A stretch of 64,000 nt of DNA from VBAS01 sp964581455 (lineage in GTDB: Bacteria; Bacteroidota; Bacteroidia; Chitinophagales; Chitinophagaceae), in NCBI GenBank assembly GCA_964581455.1, contig CAZOOT010000003.1:1-64000 (forward strand), given 5' to 3'. The number at the start of each line of letters is the position of its first letter. The first letter of the stretch is position 1. The notes beneath the pieces are model-generated. The model was not told the origin of the DNA and made no database searches. It saw nothing but the letters and a program-made list of their open reading frames with translations. A program made the translations under genes and the position numbers. Positions 8,761 to 16,021 of the stretch are shown one piece after another.

Positions 8761-9480
8761 TTAAATTTTAGTAATGGTGCCTCCGGTATTGGTTTTTATT
8801 TCCCTGATACCCGCATTTCCCTTGTATTTTATATAACCTCCTGTATTTGCTTTTGCATTTAATTCGTTCTCTACTGTGACGGTTACTCCTGCCCCGGTGC
8901 TAACGGTAATACTACATATGCCTGCTGTTAATGATTCACCGATAAATTTACTTCCGGTATCTCCTTCTATTTCCATGGATAGGGCCTTGCCGGTAAGTGT
9001 GATCCTGGATCCGGTATTCTGACTTACTTTTAATTTATTAATATCTATCTCGCCTTTTACCAATCCTCCTGTGTTTGCTTCTAAATCTAAAGTGGCTGTA
9101 GCCAATACACCCTGAATTTCAACTTCCGCACCTGTGTTTACATTTAAACGATCAAGAGTTTTATATGAAACATAGGCTCTCAGGTTTTTACTTTCATTTT
9201 TTTTATTGATAGCCCCCATCCTGGTTTCATAATGAATTTTTAATATTCCGTTTGAAACCTGAGTTACAATTTTATCCCTGAATTCAGCAGTTGATGCACT
9301 AACAGCCAATTCCTCTTCATTTCCTTTGGTCAATATCAATGTTATTCCGGTAGAAACTTCAATTCCATGAAAACTACTAATACTTCTTTTTTCTACGTTA
9401 GCATCATTATAGGTCTTTTGAGCAAATATTGGCGATATCACAAATGCTGTGAAGAGCAGAAATAATAAAATCTTCTTCAT
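8761..9480 (-). CDS. DUF2807 (head GIN) domain secreted protein, NTGG-repeat paralog
   Basis: 239 residues, signal peptide MKKILLFLLFTAFVISPIFAQ, same DUF2807 layout as the next gene (FHGIEVSTGITLILTKGNEE at the head). Here the solenoid turn motif is NTGG or STGA/NTGA (VNTGAEVEI, EANTGGLVKG, SQNTGSRITL, VSTGAGVTV, KANTGGYIKY) in place of SGAS. The two genes therefore look like a tandem duplication whose repeat motif was rewritten throughout one copy. First gene of the pair; probably one transcript ending at the hairpin at 7974-7999. Confidence 0.88.
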   Translation of the reverse strand: MKKILLFLLFTAFVISPIFAQKTYNDANVEKRSISSFHGIEVSTGITLILTKGNEEELAVSASTAEFRDKIVTQVSNGILKIHYETRMGAINKKNESKNLRAYVSYKTLDRLNVNTGAEVEIQGVLATATLDLEANTGGLVKGEIDINKLKVSQNTGSRITLTGKALSMEIEGDTGSKFIGESLTAGICSITVSTGAGVTVTVENELNAKANTGGYIKYKGNAGIREIKTNTGGTITKI

Positions 9481-9549
9481 AATTAGACGGTTTTAGTGTT
9501 ATACGAAGGGTGGCGTAGAAAAGTTACATTATTTTGAAAAAAAATTTCC

Positions 9550-9557
9550 TAGTTTTG
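9550..9557 (+). promoter_or_regulatory. -7 promoter element upstream of the TPP riboswitch
   Basis: TAGTTTTG matches TAnnTTTG and would start transcription about 10-15 bases before the riboswitch P1 stem. A TTTG at 9533-9536 is too close (13 bases) to be the -33 box, so the -33 element is weak or absent, as can occur for regulated promoters. Confidence 0.4.
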
Positions 9558-9572
9558 CAGCAGAACTTCAGA

Positions 9573-9658
9573 GTTTCCCCGGGGTGTTTTTGGTAAATAA
9601 CCAGAATCTGAGATCAAACCCGTAGAACCTGATCAGGGTAATGCCTGCCAGGGAAGGT
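9573..9658 (+). promoter_or_regulatory. TPP riboswitch (THI element)
   Basis: Hallmark TPP-aptamer blocks occur in order: GGGGTG (9580-9585), CTGAGA (9608-9613), ACCC, GAACCTGATC (9625-9634) and GGGTAATGCC (9636-9645). P1 is TTCCC (9575-9579) with GGGAA (9651-9655). It lies in the leader of the TonB-dependent receptor gene, about 70 bases before its ATG. The 3' strand of P1 (CAGGGAA, 9649-9655) could alternatively pair with TTTCCCCTG (9676-9684), a possible expression platform. Known behaviour of the family: bound thiamin pyrophosphate turns the downstream gene off. Confidence 0.94.
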
Positions 9659-9729
9659 GCTAAACATCTTTCAATTTTTCCCCTGTCATTTGCATTCCCT
9701 CTCATTTTTAACTATTAAATTTTAAAAAA

Positions 9730-11910
9730 ATGAAGAGGATTTTGCTTTTAATGTTCGTCTTTTCCGGCCAAATCGCAATCGGCCAAAATGATGAAAAAGT
9801 AAAAAAAGACAGTATTCTTTTATTAGAACCTGTAGAACTAAAGGCTGTCAGAGCCGGAGATCACTCACCTTTTACAAAAACAAATATTTCAAAAAAAGAA
9901 ATTGAAAAAGTAAACCTTGGAGTGGATCTTCCCTTTATTTTAAACCAGACCCCATCAGTTGTTGTAAACTCAGATGCCGGAAATGCAGTGGGATATACCG
10001 GAATTCGTATACGTGGCTCTGATGCCTCCCGAATCAATATCACTTTAAATGGTATCCCTTTTAACGATCCTGAAAGCCAGGGAACATTCTTTGTAAACCT
10101 TCCCGATTTTTCATCATCAGTTAATAGTATACAGGTTCAAAGAGGTGTTGGCACTTCCTCCAATGGAGTGGGTGCTTTTGGCGCCAGTATCAATATCAGT
10201 ACCAATGCAATAAACACTATACCCTATGCCGAGGTAAATAATAGTTTCGGGTCTTTTAATACATGGAAGAATACTTTTAAAACCGGAACTGGTTTGATCG
10301 GCGATCATTTTACAGCTGACTTAAGGCTATCAAGGATCAGCAGCGATGGTTATATTGACCGTGCCAGTAGTGATCTGAAATCATTTTATTTTTCAACTGC
10401 ATATCTGAATAAAAGATCTTCTTTAAGATTCAATGTCTTTTCAGGAAAAGAAAAAACTTACCAGGCCTGGTATGGAGTTTCTGAATCTGACCTGAAGCAG
10501 AACAGAACCATAAATTATGCGGGTACAGAAAGACCAGGTGAGCCCTATGACAATGAGACCGATAATTATAAACAGGACCACTTCCAGCTTCTGTATAACC
10601 AACAATTAAGCAATAAGATTAAATTCAACACCACAGTTTTTTATATAAAAGGGAAAGGCTATTACGAACAATATAAAGCCGATAAGGCTTATGCAGATTA
10701 CGGGCTCACTGCACCAATATCTGGCAACCAACCAATCACCCATACTGATCTCGTTCGGCAGTTATGGCTGGATAATGATTTTTATGGAAGTATTTTTTCC
10801 ATGCATTTTCTGGATAGTATAACACAGGTTACAGCAGGAGCAGGATGGAACAGATACGATGGCAATCATTTTGGAGAAGTAATATGGGCGTCTAAAGGAT
10901 TGATTTCACCGGGCAGGTGGTATGATCTTGACGCTTTTAAAACAGATCTTAATTTTTATATTAAAGAGCAAACCAAAATAAGCAGGCAGCTCACCGCCTT
11001 TCTGGATCTGCAATTTAGAAAAGTAAAATATTCCATTGAAGGGTTCAGAGATAACCCCCGATTATTTATGCTGAATAATTACAATTTCTTTAATCCAAAA
11101 GCTGGTATCAGTTATGTAAAAAATGACTGGTCCGGATATTTGTCATTTAGTAAAGGGCAAAAGGAACCAAACCGGGATGACTTTGAAGCCGGCATTTCTC
11201 AAATGCCCAAACCGGAAAAACTAAATGATATAGAACTGGGAATTGTCCATGTGGACTCCTTTGGAGAAAAAGGAAATCTAAATTATTCTATCGGGGTGGT
11301 CGGTTATTTTATGGATTACCAAGATCAATTGGTTTTAACCGGAAAAATAAATGATGTAGGCGCCTATACCAGAACAAATATTCCAAAAAGCTATCGTATG
11401 GGAGTTGAAATAACCGGTAATGTTAAAATAAATAGCAGAGTTAACCTCAATGCTAACTTTACCTTAAGTAAAAACAAAGTGATCGATTTTAAAGAATTTG
11501 TGGATGATTATGATAATGGCGGTCAAAAAACCAACCAGTTTTCTTCTACTGATATAGCTTATTCTCCCAACCATGTTGCCGGTGTCACTCTAAATATTCT
11601 ACCAATTAAAAATGTAGAATTGAGTTTTATCAGCAAGTACGTAGGCAAGCAATATCTTGACAATACACAAAATGACAACAGAAAGCTGAATGCATTTTAT
11701 ACGCAAGATGCAAGGGTCATTTATTCAATAAGTAAAAACTGGCTGAAAGATTTGAATATTATTTTTCAGTTGAACAATATATTCAACAAACTATACGAGC
11801 CAAATGGCTATACATTCAGCTATATCTATGGCGGGGAATTGAAAACAGAAAATTATTATTACCCAATGGCAGGGAGAAATTTTATGTTTGGCGTTAATAT
11901 TAAGTTCTGA
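9730..11910 (+). CDS. TonB-dependent outer-membrane receptor under TPP riboswitch control (probable thiamin uptake)
   Basis: 726 residues with a signal peptide ending near GQIAIGQ. The plug domain is clear (DLPFILNQTPSVVVNS, GIRIRGSDASRINITLNGIP, PDFSSSVNSIQVQRGVGTSS), followed by a long beta-barrel ending in GRNFMFGVNIKF, with the terminal Phe typical of outer-membrane proteins. There is no N-terminal carboxypeptidase-like domain, so it is a classic receptor and not a SusC type. The receptor family alone does not give the substrate. The TPP riboswitch in the leader makes thiamin or a thiamin precursor by far the likeliest cargo, as proposed for similar TPP-regulated receptors in the Bacteroides group. 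Confidence 0.93.
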   Translation: MKRILLLMFVFSGQIAIGQNDEKVKKDSILLLEPVELKAVRAGDHSPFTKTNISKKEIEKVNLGVDLPFILNQTPSVVVNSDAGNAVGYTGIRIRGSDASRINITLNGIPFNDPESQGTFFVNLPDFSSSVNSIQVQRGVGTSSNGVGAFGASINISTNAINTIPYAEVNNSFGSFNTWKNTFKTGTGLIGDHFTADLRLSRISSDGYIDRASSDLKSFYFSTAYLNKRSSLRFNVFSGKEKTYQAWYGVSESDLKQNRTINYAGTERPGEPYDNETDNYKQDHFQLLYNQQLSNKIKFNTTVFYIKGKGYYEQYKADKAYADYGLTAPISGNQPITHTDLVRQLWLDNDFYGSIFSMHFLDSITQVTAGAGWNRYDGNHFGEVIWASKGLISPGRWYDLDAFKTDLNFYIKEQTKISRQLTAFLDLQFRKVKYSIEGFRDNPRLFMLNNYNFFNPKAGISYVKNDWSGYLSFSKGQKEPNRDDFEAGISQMPKPEKLNDIELGIVHVDSFGEKGNLNYSIGVVGYFMDYQDQLVLTGKINDVGAYTRTNIPKSYRMGVEITGNVKINSRVNLNANFTLSKNKVIDFKEFVDDYDNGGQKTNQFSSTDIAYSPNHVAGVTLNILPIKNVELSFISKYVGKQYLDNTQNDNRKLNAFYTQDARVIYSISKNWLKDLNIIFQLNNIFNKLYEPNGYTFSYIYGGELKTENYYYPMAGRNFMFGVNIKF

Positions 11911-11923
11911 GTCTGGAGTCATG

Positions 11924-11952
11924 AGTTCAAAGTCTAAATCTGACTCTGAACT
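11924..11952. terminator. Stem-loop between convergent genes
   Basis: AGTTCAAAGTC (11924-11934) and GACTCTGAACT (11942-11952) form an 11-bp stem with one mismatch (a G-T pair on the minus strand) and a 7-base loop. It lies between the receptor and rhodanese stop codons. No T tract follows on either strand, so it may only be part of the low-complexity CTTCCGACTTC-type sequence that continues to 11971. Confidence 0.4.
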
Positions 11953-11971
11953 TCCGACTTCTGACTTCCGA

Positions 11972-12280
11972 CTATCCTCCATACTTCTCCTGCCAGGCAA
12001 GCATACCGCCTACCAGGTTTTTAGTGTTTTTAAATCCCATTGCATCTAAAAACATGCAGGCTTGTCCGCTGCGGTTACCACTACGGCAATAGAGGATCAA
12101 TTCATTTTCTTTCAAATCTTCCAGCTCTTCAATTTGCATGCTTTGAATTTTGCCAAGAGGAATTAAAGTGCCCCCGATATTAAACTCAAGATTCTCATGA
12201 GGCTCTCTTACATCGACAATGTCAATTTTTTCCCCGGCATCCAGGCGGCTTTTCAATTCTTCTACAGTTATGTTTTGCAT
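11972..12280 (-). CDS. Single-domain rhodanese-like sulfurtransferase
   Basis: 102 residues, one rhodanese domain. Visible are IDVREPHENLEFNIGGTLIP (the CH2-type VRE..E..GH region) and the active-site loop LYCRSGNRSG, with Cys as sulfur acceptor followed by the CxxGxRS pattern. No signal peptide, so cytoplasmic. Such proteins move sulfane sulfur; the physiological donor and acceptor cannot be read from sequence. It follows the PASTA protein gene on the same strand by 21 bp and could be co-transcribed with it and ddl. Confidence 0.9.
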   Translation of the reverse strand: MQNITVEELKSRLDAGEKIDIVDVREPHENLEFNIGGTLIPLGKIQSMQIEELEDLKENELILYCRSGNRSGQACMFLDAMGFKNTKNLVGGMLAWQEKYGG

Positions 12281-12301
12281 ATAAATTATTTTGATTTTTA
12301 T

Positions 12302-13096
12302 TTAATTCATTAAACTATCAACAATAGGCTTTTCAATACTAAGCCTTACATCCATCGTTTGGCCGGGCCGGATTTTTAATCTTTTTCCATCCTCATTCAA
12401 CCTGGGCGGGTTTTGCCAGTAAATAAATGCATTTAAAGAATCAGTAATTCCAGGATCAGGAAGTACTACTAAAAAACTTAAACCATTTGCTTCCAGTAAA
12501 GATTTAGCTGCACTGTATGTCATCCCCACCAGATCCGGAACTGCAAACGCCAGGTCGCCTATGCCATCTCCCAATACAAGGGTAAGTTCACTGCCTTGCA
12601 GAATTTTTGTTCCTGCTGTGATAGGAGCTCCTTGATAAAGTTGCTCCAGTACTGAGTTTTTTGCAAAATCTGGTTTTAAAAGTGTATCGCCGATCCTTAG
12701 TCCCATATTTTTCAATTGCATCTCCGCATTCCTGAAACTAAAACCGATCAGGTTCGGCATTTCCACTGCAGGAGGTACATGACGATTAATGGTCAAATAA
12801 ACTTTCCGGTTGATTTTAACGACTGCATCGCCTTCAGGTATTTGCCTTAATACAGATCCTTTGGCACTTGTATCAACATAAATGGAATCCTGAATCTCCA
12901 GGTCAAACCCGGAACTTTTTAAAATTTTTCTTGCTTCTTCAAATGATTTTCCGGTTACATTCGGCACTGTCATGGATTTTCCATGTTTGGTAAGCGGGGC
13001 AAGTAATAGATTTAATAAAAAAAGACTGCCGACCGTTATCAGTAATCCTGCAATGATATTTACCCAGATTGATTTGCTTGTAATAAATCGAAACAT
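12302..13096 (-). CDS. Membrane-anchored PASTA domain protein
   Basis: 264 residues: a short cytoplasmic N-terminus, one membrane helix at about residues 10-32 (IWVNIIAGLLITVGSLFLLNLL), then three PASTA domains (beginning TVPNVTGKSFEEA, EMPNLIGFSFRNA and AVPDLVGMTYSAA). PASTA domains bind muropeptides or beta-lactams in PBPs and Ser/Thr kinases; here there is no kinase or transpeptidase domain. The gene lies 62 bp downstream of ddl, which supports a role at the cell wall. Exact function unknown. Confidence 0.9.
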   Translation of the reverse strand: MFRFITSKSIWVNIIAGLLITVGSLFLLNLLLAPLTKHGKSMTVPNVTGKSFEEARKILKSSGFDLEIQDSIYVDTSAKGSVLRQIPEGDAVVKINRKVYLTINRHVPPAVEMPNLIGFSFRNAEMQLKNMGLRIGDTLLKPDFAKNSVLEQLYQGAPITAGTKILQGSELTLVLGDGIGDLAFAVPDLVGMTYSAAKSLLEANGLSFLVVLPDPGITDSLNAFIYWQNPPRLNEDGKRLKIRPGQTMDVRLSIEKPIVDSLMN

Positions 13097-13128
13097 CCTA
13101 TTGGTTTATTTTGGGAAATTGTTCGAAT

Positions 13129-13148
13129 GGGAAATTTCCAAATTTCCC
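13129..13148. repeat. Inverted repeat in the ddl-PASTA gap
   Basis: GGGAAATTT-CC-AAATTTCCC, 9-bp arms with a 2-base centre, in the 62-bp gap between ddl and the PASTA gene. A partial extra copy of GGGAAATT lies just before it. It may be a weak hairpin or a simple-sequence remnant; no T tract. Confidence 0.45.
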
Positions 13149-13158
13149 AATTCCAAAA

Positions 13159-14142
13159 TTATTGATTGAAACTTTCTTCTATCAGCCTGGTATAAAATTC
13201 CTTCAGGTTCCAGCCCAATACTTTTACCTGTTGAGGCACTATACTTGCTTCACTTTGGCCCGGGATTGTATTTATTTCCAGCATATATGGTTCATTGTTT
13301 TCTTCATTCATGATAAAATCTATACGAACCACTCCCCTGCAATTAAATATACTATAGATCTTTTTTACTGCACTTCTTATTTTCTCTGCAGTTTCCTCAT
13401 TAATTTCTGCTGGTGTTACTTCAGTGGAAGCCCCCTCGTATTTTGCTTCATAATCAAAAAAATCTTTTTTGCTTTTTATTTCTGTAATAGGAAGTATGAT
13501 TATTTCCTCTTTTGACCGGAATGCTCCCACGGTAAGTTCCTTTCCATTAATCATTTCTTCTACCAGTACCTGGTCGTCTTCCTGAAAAGCTTTTGCAATA
13601 GCAGCGTCCAGGTCAACCGCTTTACCTACTTTGCTCATTCCAATACTGCTCCCGCCATTATTTGGTTTTACAAATACAGGCAGCTTTATCTGATCAAGGA
13701 TCTGTGTGGCGGTAAAAGGAATATGTTTAAACAGATGAACTGATTTTGCAACATGAATACCACCCATTGCAGCTACAGCCACTGTATATCGCTTATTAAA
13801 AGTAATGGCTGAAGTAGCAGTGCCACAACTGTTATATGGGATTTTCAAAGTGTCAAAATATCCTTGTAGTTTTCCATCTTCTCCAGGTGTGCCATGTATC
13901 CCGATGAATACAGAATCAAAAATAATTTTATTATCGTCCAACTGAAGAGAGAAATCATTTTTATCAACTTCCAGCTTTCTGCCATCAATCATTTCATAAA
14001 ACCATCCATTGGGGTTAATATCAATTTTATAAACATTGAATTTTTCCCGATCCAGATTATTGTCAATTGTTATTGCGGATTTATAGGAAATTACTGCTTC
14101 ACCGGAAAAACCTCCGGTTACCAGTGCGATATTTTTCTTCAT
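13159..14142 (-). CDS. ddl: D-alanine--D-alanine ligase
   Basis: ATP-grasp enzyme that joins two D-Ala for the peptidoglycan stem. 327 residues. N-terminal VTGGFSGEAVISYKSA, GIHGTPGEDGKLQGYFD (the substrate-binding HGxxGEDG loop), then KPNNGGSSIGMSK and VEEMINGKELTVG of the ATP-grasp fold, and near the end RIDFIMNEEN and LEINTIPGQSEASIVPQQ with the metal-binding Glu and Asn. The first gene of a minus-strand set with the PASTA protein and rhodanese. Confidence 0.96.
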   Translation of the reverse strand: MKKNIALVTGGFSGEAVISYKSAITIDNNLDREKFNVYKIDINPNGWFYEMIDGRKLEVDKNDFSLQLDDNKIIFDSVFIGIHGTPGEDGKLQGYFDTLKIPYNSCGTATSAITFNKRYTVAVAAMGGIHVAKSVHLFKHIPFTATQILDQIKLPVFVKPNNGGSSIGMSKVGKAVDLDAAIAKAFQEDDQVLVEEMINGKELTVGAFRSKEEIIILPITEIKSKKDFFDYEAKYEGASTEVTPAEINEETAEKIRSAVKKIYSIFNCRGVVRIDFIMNEENNEPYMLEINTIPGQSEASIVPQQVKVLGWNLKEFYTRLIEESFNQ

Positions 14143-14264
14143 ATATGTTTAGGCCCTGATTTTAATGACGCAAATATTGCTTAAAAATTGTTTTGATGAA
14201 AATCAATATGGTAAAAAATAAGATTTATAACAGCACTTTAGAAACTAATTCGGGAAAAGACTCT

Positions 14265-14358
14265 TAAATAAGAAAGGTGAAGGACGTTCTCCCTTCACCT
14301 TTTTACAGCGGAACATATCACCCGCTCGATTTAAGCAGCTCACTCGCCGCCTTATTTA
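14265..14358 (-). ncRNA. Candidate structured small RNA, about 94 nt, four paired regions
   Basis: On the minus strand the 5' end TAAATAAG (14358-14351) is perfectly complementary to the 3' end CTTATTTA (14272-14265), making an 8-bp closing stem. Inside are three hairpins: GCGGC/GCTGC (14350-14335, one G-U pair), AGCGG/CCGCT (14326-14307) and the 10-bp AAGGTGAAGG/CCTTCACCTT (14301-14274). This is a four-way-junction layout. A perfect promoter (14365-14393) predicts a transcript starting at 14358-14360, exactly at the closing stem. No open frame is present. It does not match tRNA, tmRNA, SRP or 6S RNA that I know. The last hairpin with its TCTTATTT tail could also serve as a terminator. Confidence 0.6.
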
Positions 14359-14364
14359 GATATT

Positions 14365-14393
14365 TAAAGTTACATTAATTAAATAGAAACAAA
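14365..14393 (-). promoter_or_regulatory. Bacteroidota-type promoter of the candidate small RNA
   Basis: Minus strand: TTTG (14390-14393), 17-base spacer, TAACTTTA (14365-14372; seven of eight TAnnTTTG positions). The expected start 6-7 bases downstream coincides with the first base of the RNA's closing stem. It faces away from the ferredoxin stop by about 45 bases, so it gives the RNA independent expression. Confidence 0.65.
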
Positions 14394-14438
14394 TGCATAA
14401 CTGTGTAATAATTTTCCACAGTATTAGCACATTATTTT

Positions 14439-14786
14439 TTAAATATGCAACCTTGATTTTTTCTCCATTAGTTGTTCAACTGTTTCCTGATACATTTCGT
14501 CTGGAACACAACAATCTACGGGGCAAACCGCTGCACACTGAGGCTCTTCATGAAAACCCTGGCATTCGGTGCATTTATTTGGAACGATATAATAAATATC
14601 ATTTGACACAGGAGCATTCTTCTGATCAGCCTCTAGTGTAGTGCCGTCTAACAGCGTATAAGTACCTTTTACAGTGGTGCCATCAGAAATTGCCCACTCT
14701 ACTCCGCCTTCATAAATTGCATTATTCGGGCATTCAGGTTCACAGGCGCCACAATTGATACATTCTTCAGTTATCTTAATTGCCAT
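14439..14786 (-). CDS. Ferredoxin with two 4Fe-4S clusters
   Basis: 115 residues, cytoplasmic. First cluster motif C9-x2-C12-x2-C15-x3-C19 (CINCGACEPECP). A roughly 40-residue insertion follows, then the second motif with a widened first spacing, CTECQGFHEEPQCAAVCP, as in the Chromatium-type ferredoxins. It carries low-potential electrons to redox enzymes. It is divergent from the acyl-CoA reductase gene with only 59 bp between start codons; the pair is a recurrent arrangement in Bacteroidota as I recall, but no partnership has been shown here. Confidence 0.93.
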   Translation of the reverse strand: MAIKITEECINCGACEPECPNNAIYEGGVEWAISDGTTVKGTYTLLDGTTLEADQKNAPVSNDIYYIVPNKCTECQGFHEEPQCAAVCPVDCCVPDEMYQETVEQLMEKKSRLHI

Positions 14787-14827
14787 AAATTGTTTTTATT
14801 AATGGGTTGGGAATTATTTTTGCCAGA

Positions 14828-14858
14828 CAAATATAACTTTCGTTGATGAATTTACAAA
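14828..14858 (-). promoter_or_regulatory. Promoter of the ferredoxin gene
   Basis: Minus strand: TTTG (14855-14858), 19-base spacer, TATATTTG (14828-14835), a perfect match. The -33 box lies inside the first codons of the divergent acyl-CoA reductase gene, so the two transcription units overlap at their starts. On the plus strand TAACTTTC (14834-14841) may be the -7 box for the reductase, making that mRNA nearly leaderless. Confidence 0.7.
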
Positions 14859-15865
14859 TGAGATTTGCCATTCTTGAAAAACTTAGACAATATATTTTAT
14901 CTGATAACGATTCCTGGAAACTTGCCAAAGAAAAAGCCAGTATTCAAAATAGCTGGTTTGTTCCTGAGTTTATTGACCTCGCTGTTTCTAATATAGCCCT
15001 ACATTATTTGGAAAAAGAAGTTCTGGAAAACCTTGCTGGCATTTACAGGCTTGATAAAAATGATCCGGCAGAAAATGAAACGTTTGGAAATCAGAAAACA
15101 GTTGGGGTTATCATGGCTGGAAATATTCCTTTGGTGGGTTTTCATGATTTTCTTTCAGTTTTTATTTCCGGTCATAAAATCAGGATCAAGCCTTCTTCCA
15201 AAGACGATGTGCTGATTAAGCATCTGGCAGACAAAATGTGTGAATGGGACCCGGAGACGGATAAACTGATCGTGTTTGAAGAAATGCTGAAAGGTTGTGA
15301 TGCATATATTGCTACCGGCAGCAATAATTCTTCAAGGTATTTTGAATATTATTTTACCAAATACCCGAATATTATCCGGAAAAACAGAACATCTGTTGCC
15401 ATACTGACCGGAGCGGAAACCAAAGAAGAACTTGAATTACTGGCAGATGATGTTTTTTTATATTTCGGCCTTGGTTGCAGAAACGTAACTAAAATATATG
15501 TGCCTGCGGATTATGATTTCATTCCTATGCTGGAAGCCTTTAAAAAATATAATTATCTGGGTAACCATAATAAATACAAAAACAATTATGAGTACAATCT
15601 TGCCATTCATATTTTGAATAACAAGTTTTATATGTCCACCGAAGCCATAATTCTTGTAGAAGACAAGTCTTTGTTTTCCCGAATCGCTCAACTCAATTAC
15701 GAGTTTTACACAAATGAAAATGATGTACTGGAAGAACTAGATTTATCTACAGACCTGCAGTGTAAAATTGGCCGGGGATTTGTTCCTTTTGGCAAATCCC
15801 AGTGTCCGGGATTTACTGAATTTGCTGACGGCGTTGACAGTTTGAAATTTCTGATTTCACTCTGA
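14846..15865 (+). CDS. LuxC-like acyl-CoA reductase
   Basis: 339 residues from the ATG at 14846 (a TTG one codon earlier is less likely). It belongs to the LuxC/acyl-CoA reductase branch of the aldehyde dehydrogenase superfamily: MAGNIPLVGFHDFLSVFISG, IRIKPSSKDD, ATGSNNSSRYFEYYF, and FGLGCRNVTKIYVP with the likely catalytic Cys. The C-terminus FGKSQCPGFTEFADGVDSL is characteristic. It would reduce an acyl-CoA to the aldehyde with NAD(P)H. The substrate is unknown and no lux genes are nearby, so this is not a bioluminescence locus. Confidence 0.85.
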   Translation: MNLQMRFAILEKLRQYILSDNDSWKLAKEKASIQNSWFVPEFIDLAVSNIALHYLEKEVLENLAGIYRLDKNDPAENETFGNQKTVGVIMAGNIPLVGFHDFLSVFISGHKIRIKPSSKDDVLIKHLADKMCEWDPETDKLIVFEEMLKGCDAYIATGSNNSSRYFEYYFTKYPNIIRKNRTSVAILTGAETKEELELLADDVFLYFGLGCRNVTKIYVPADYDFIPMLEAFKKYNYLGNHNKYKNNYEYNLAIHILNNKFYMSTEAIILVEDKSLFSRIAQLNYEFYTNENDVLEELDLSTDLQCKIGRGFVPFGKSQCPGFTEFADGVDSLKFLISL

Positions 15866-16021
15866 ATTTTGGTCAGCAAAAATGATTTTTGTTAGTAATT
15901 TTGCTTTCAAGTACGAAGCAACTGGTAAATAAATTGTTAAACTAAATAACTGGTAAACAATTAAACAGCAGACTTTGTTACTTTGTGAAAGAATAATAAA
16001 AATAAATTCAATTCTATCGCC

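Noticed and set aside
9533..9557. TTTG at 9533 as the -33 box of the riboswitch promoter
   Set aside because: The spacer to TAGTTTTG is only 13 bases, against 17-21 in the other promoters of this window.
14265..14358. Reading the candidate RNA as a tRNA because of its cloverleaf-like layout
   Set aside because: No 7-base anticodon loop with T33, no TTCGA T loop, hairpin lengths do not fit, and the closing stem is AT-rich.
14846..15865. Part of a bioluminescence (lux) operon
   Set aside because: Only the LuxC-like reductase is present; there are no luciferase or LuxD/E genes nearby.
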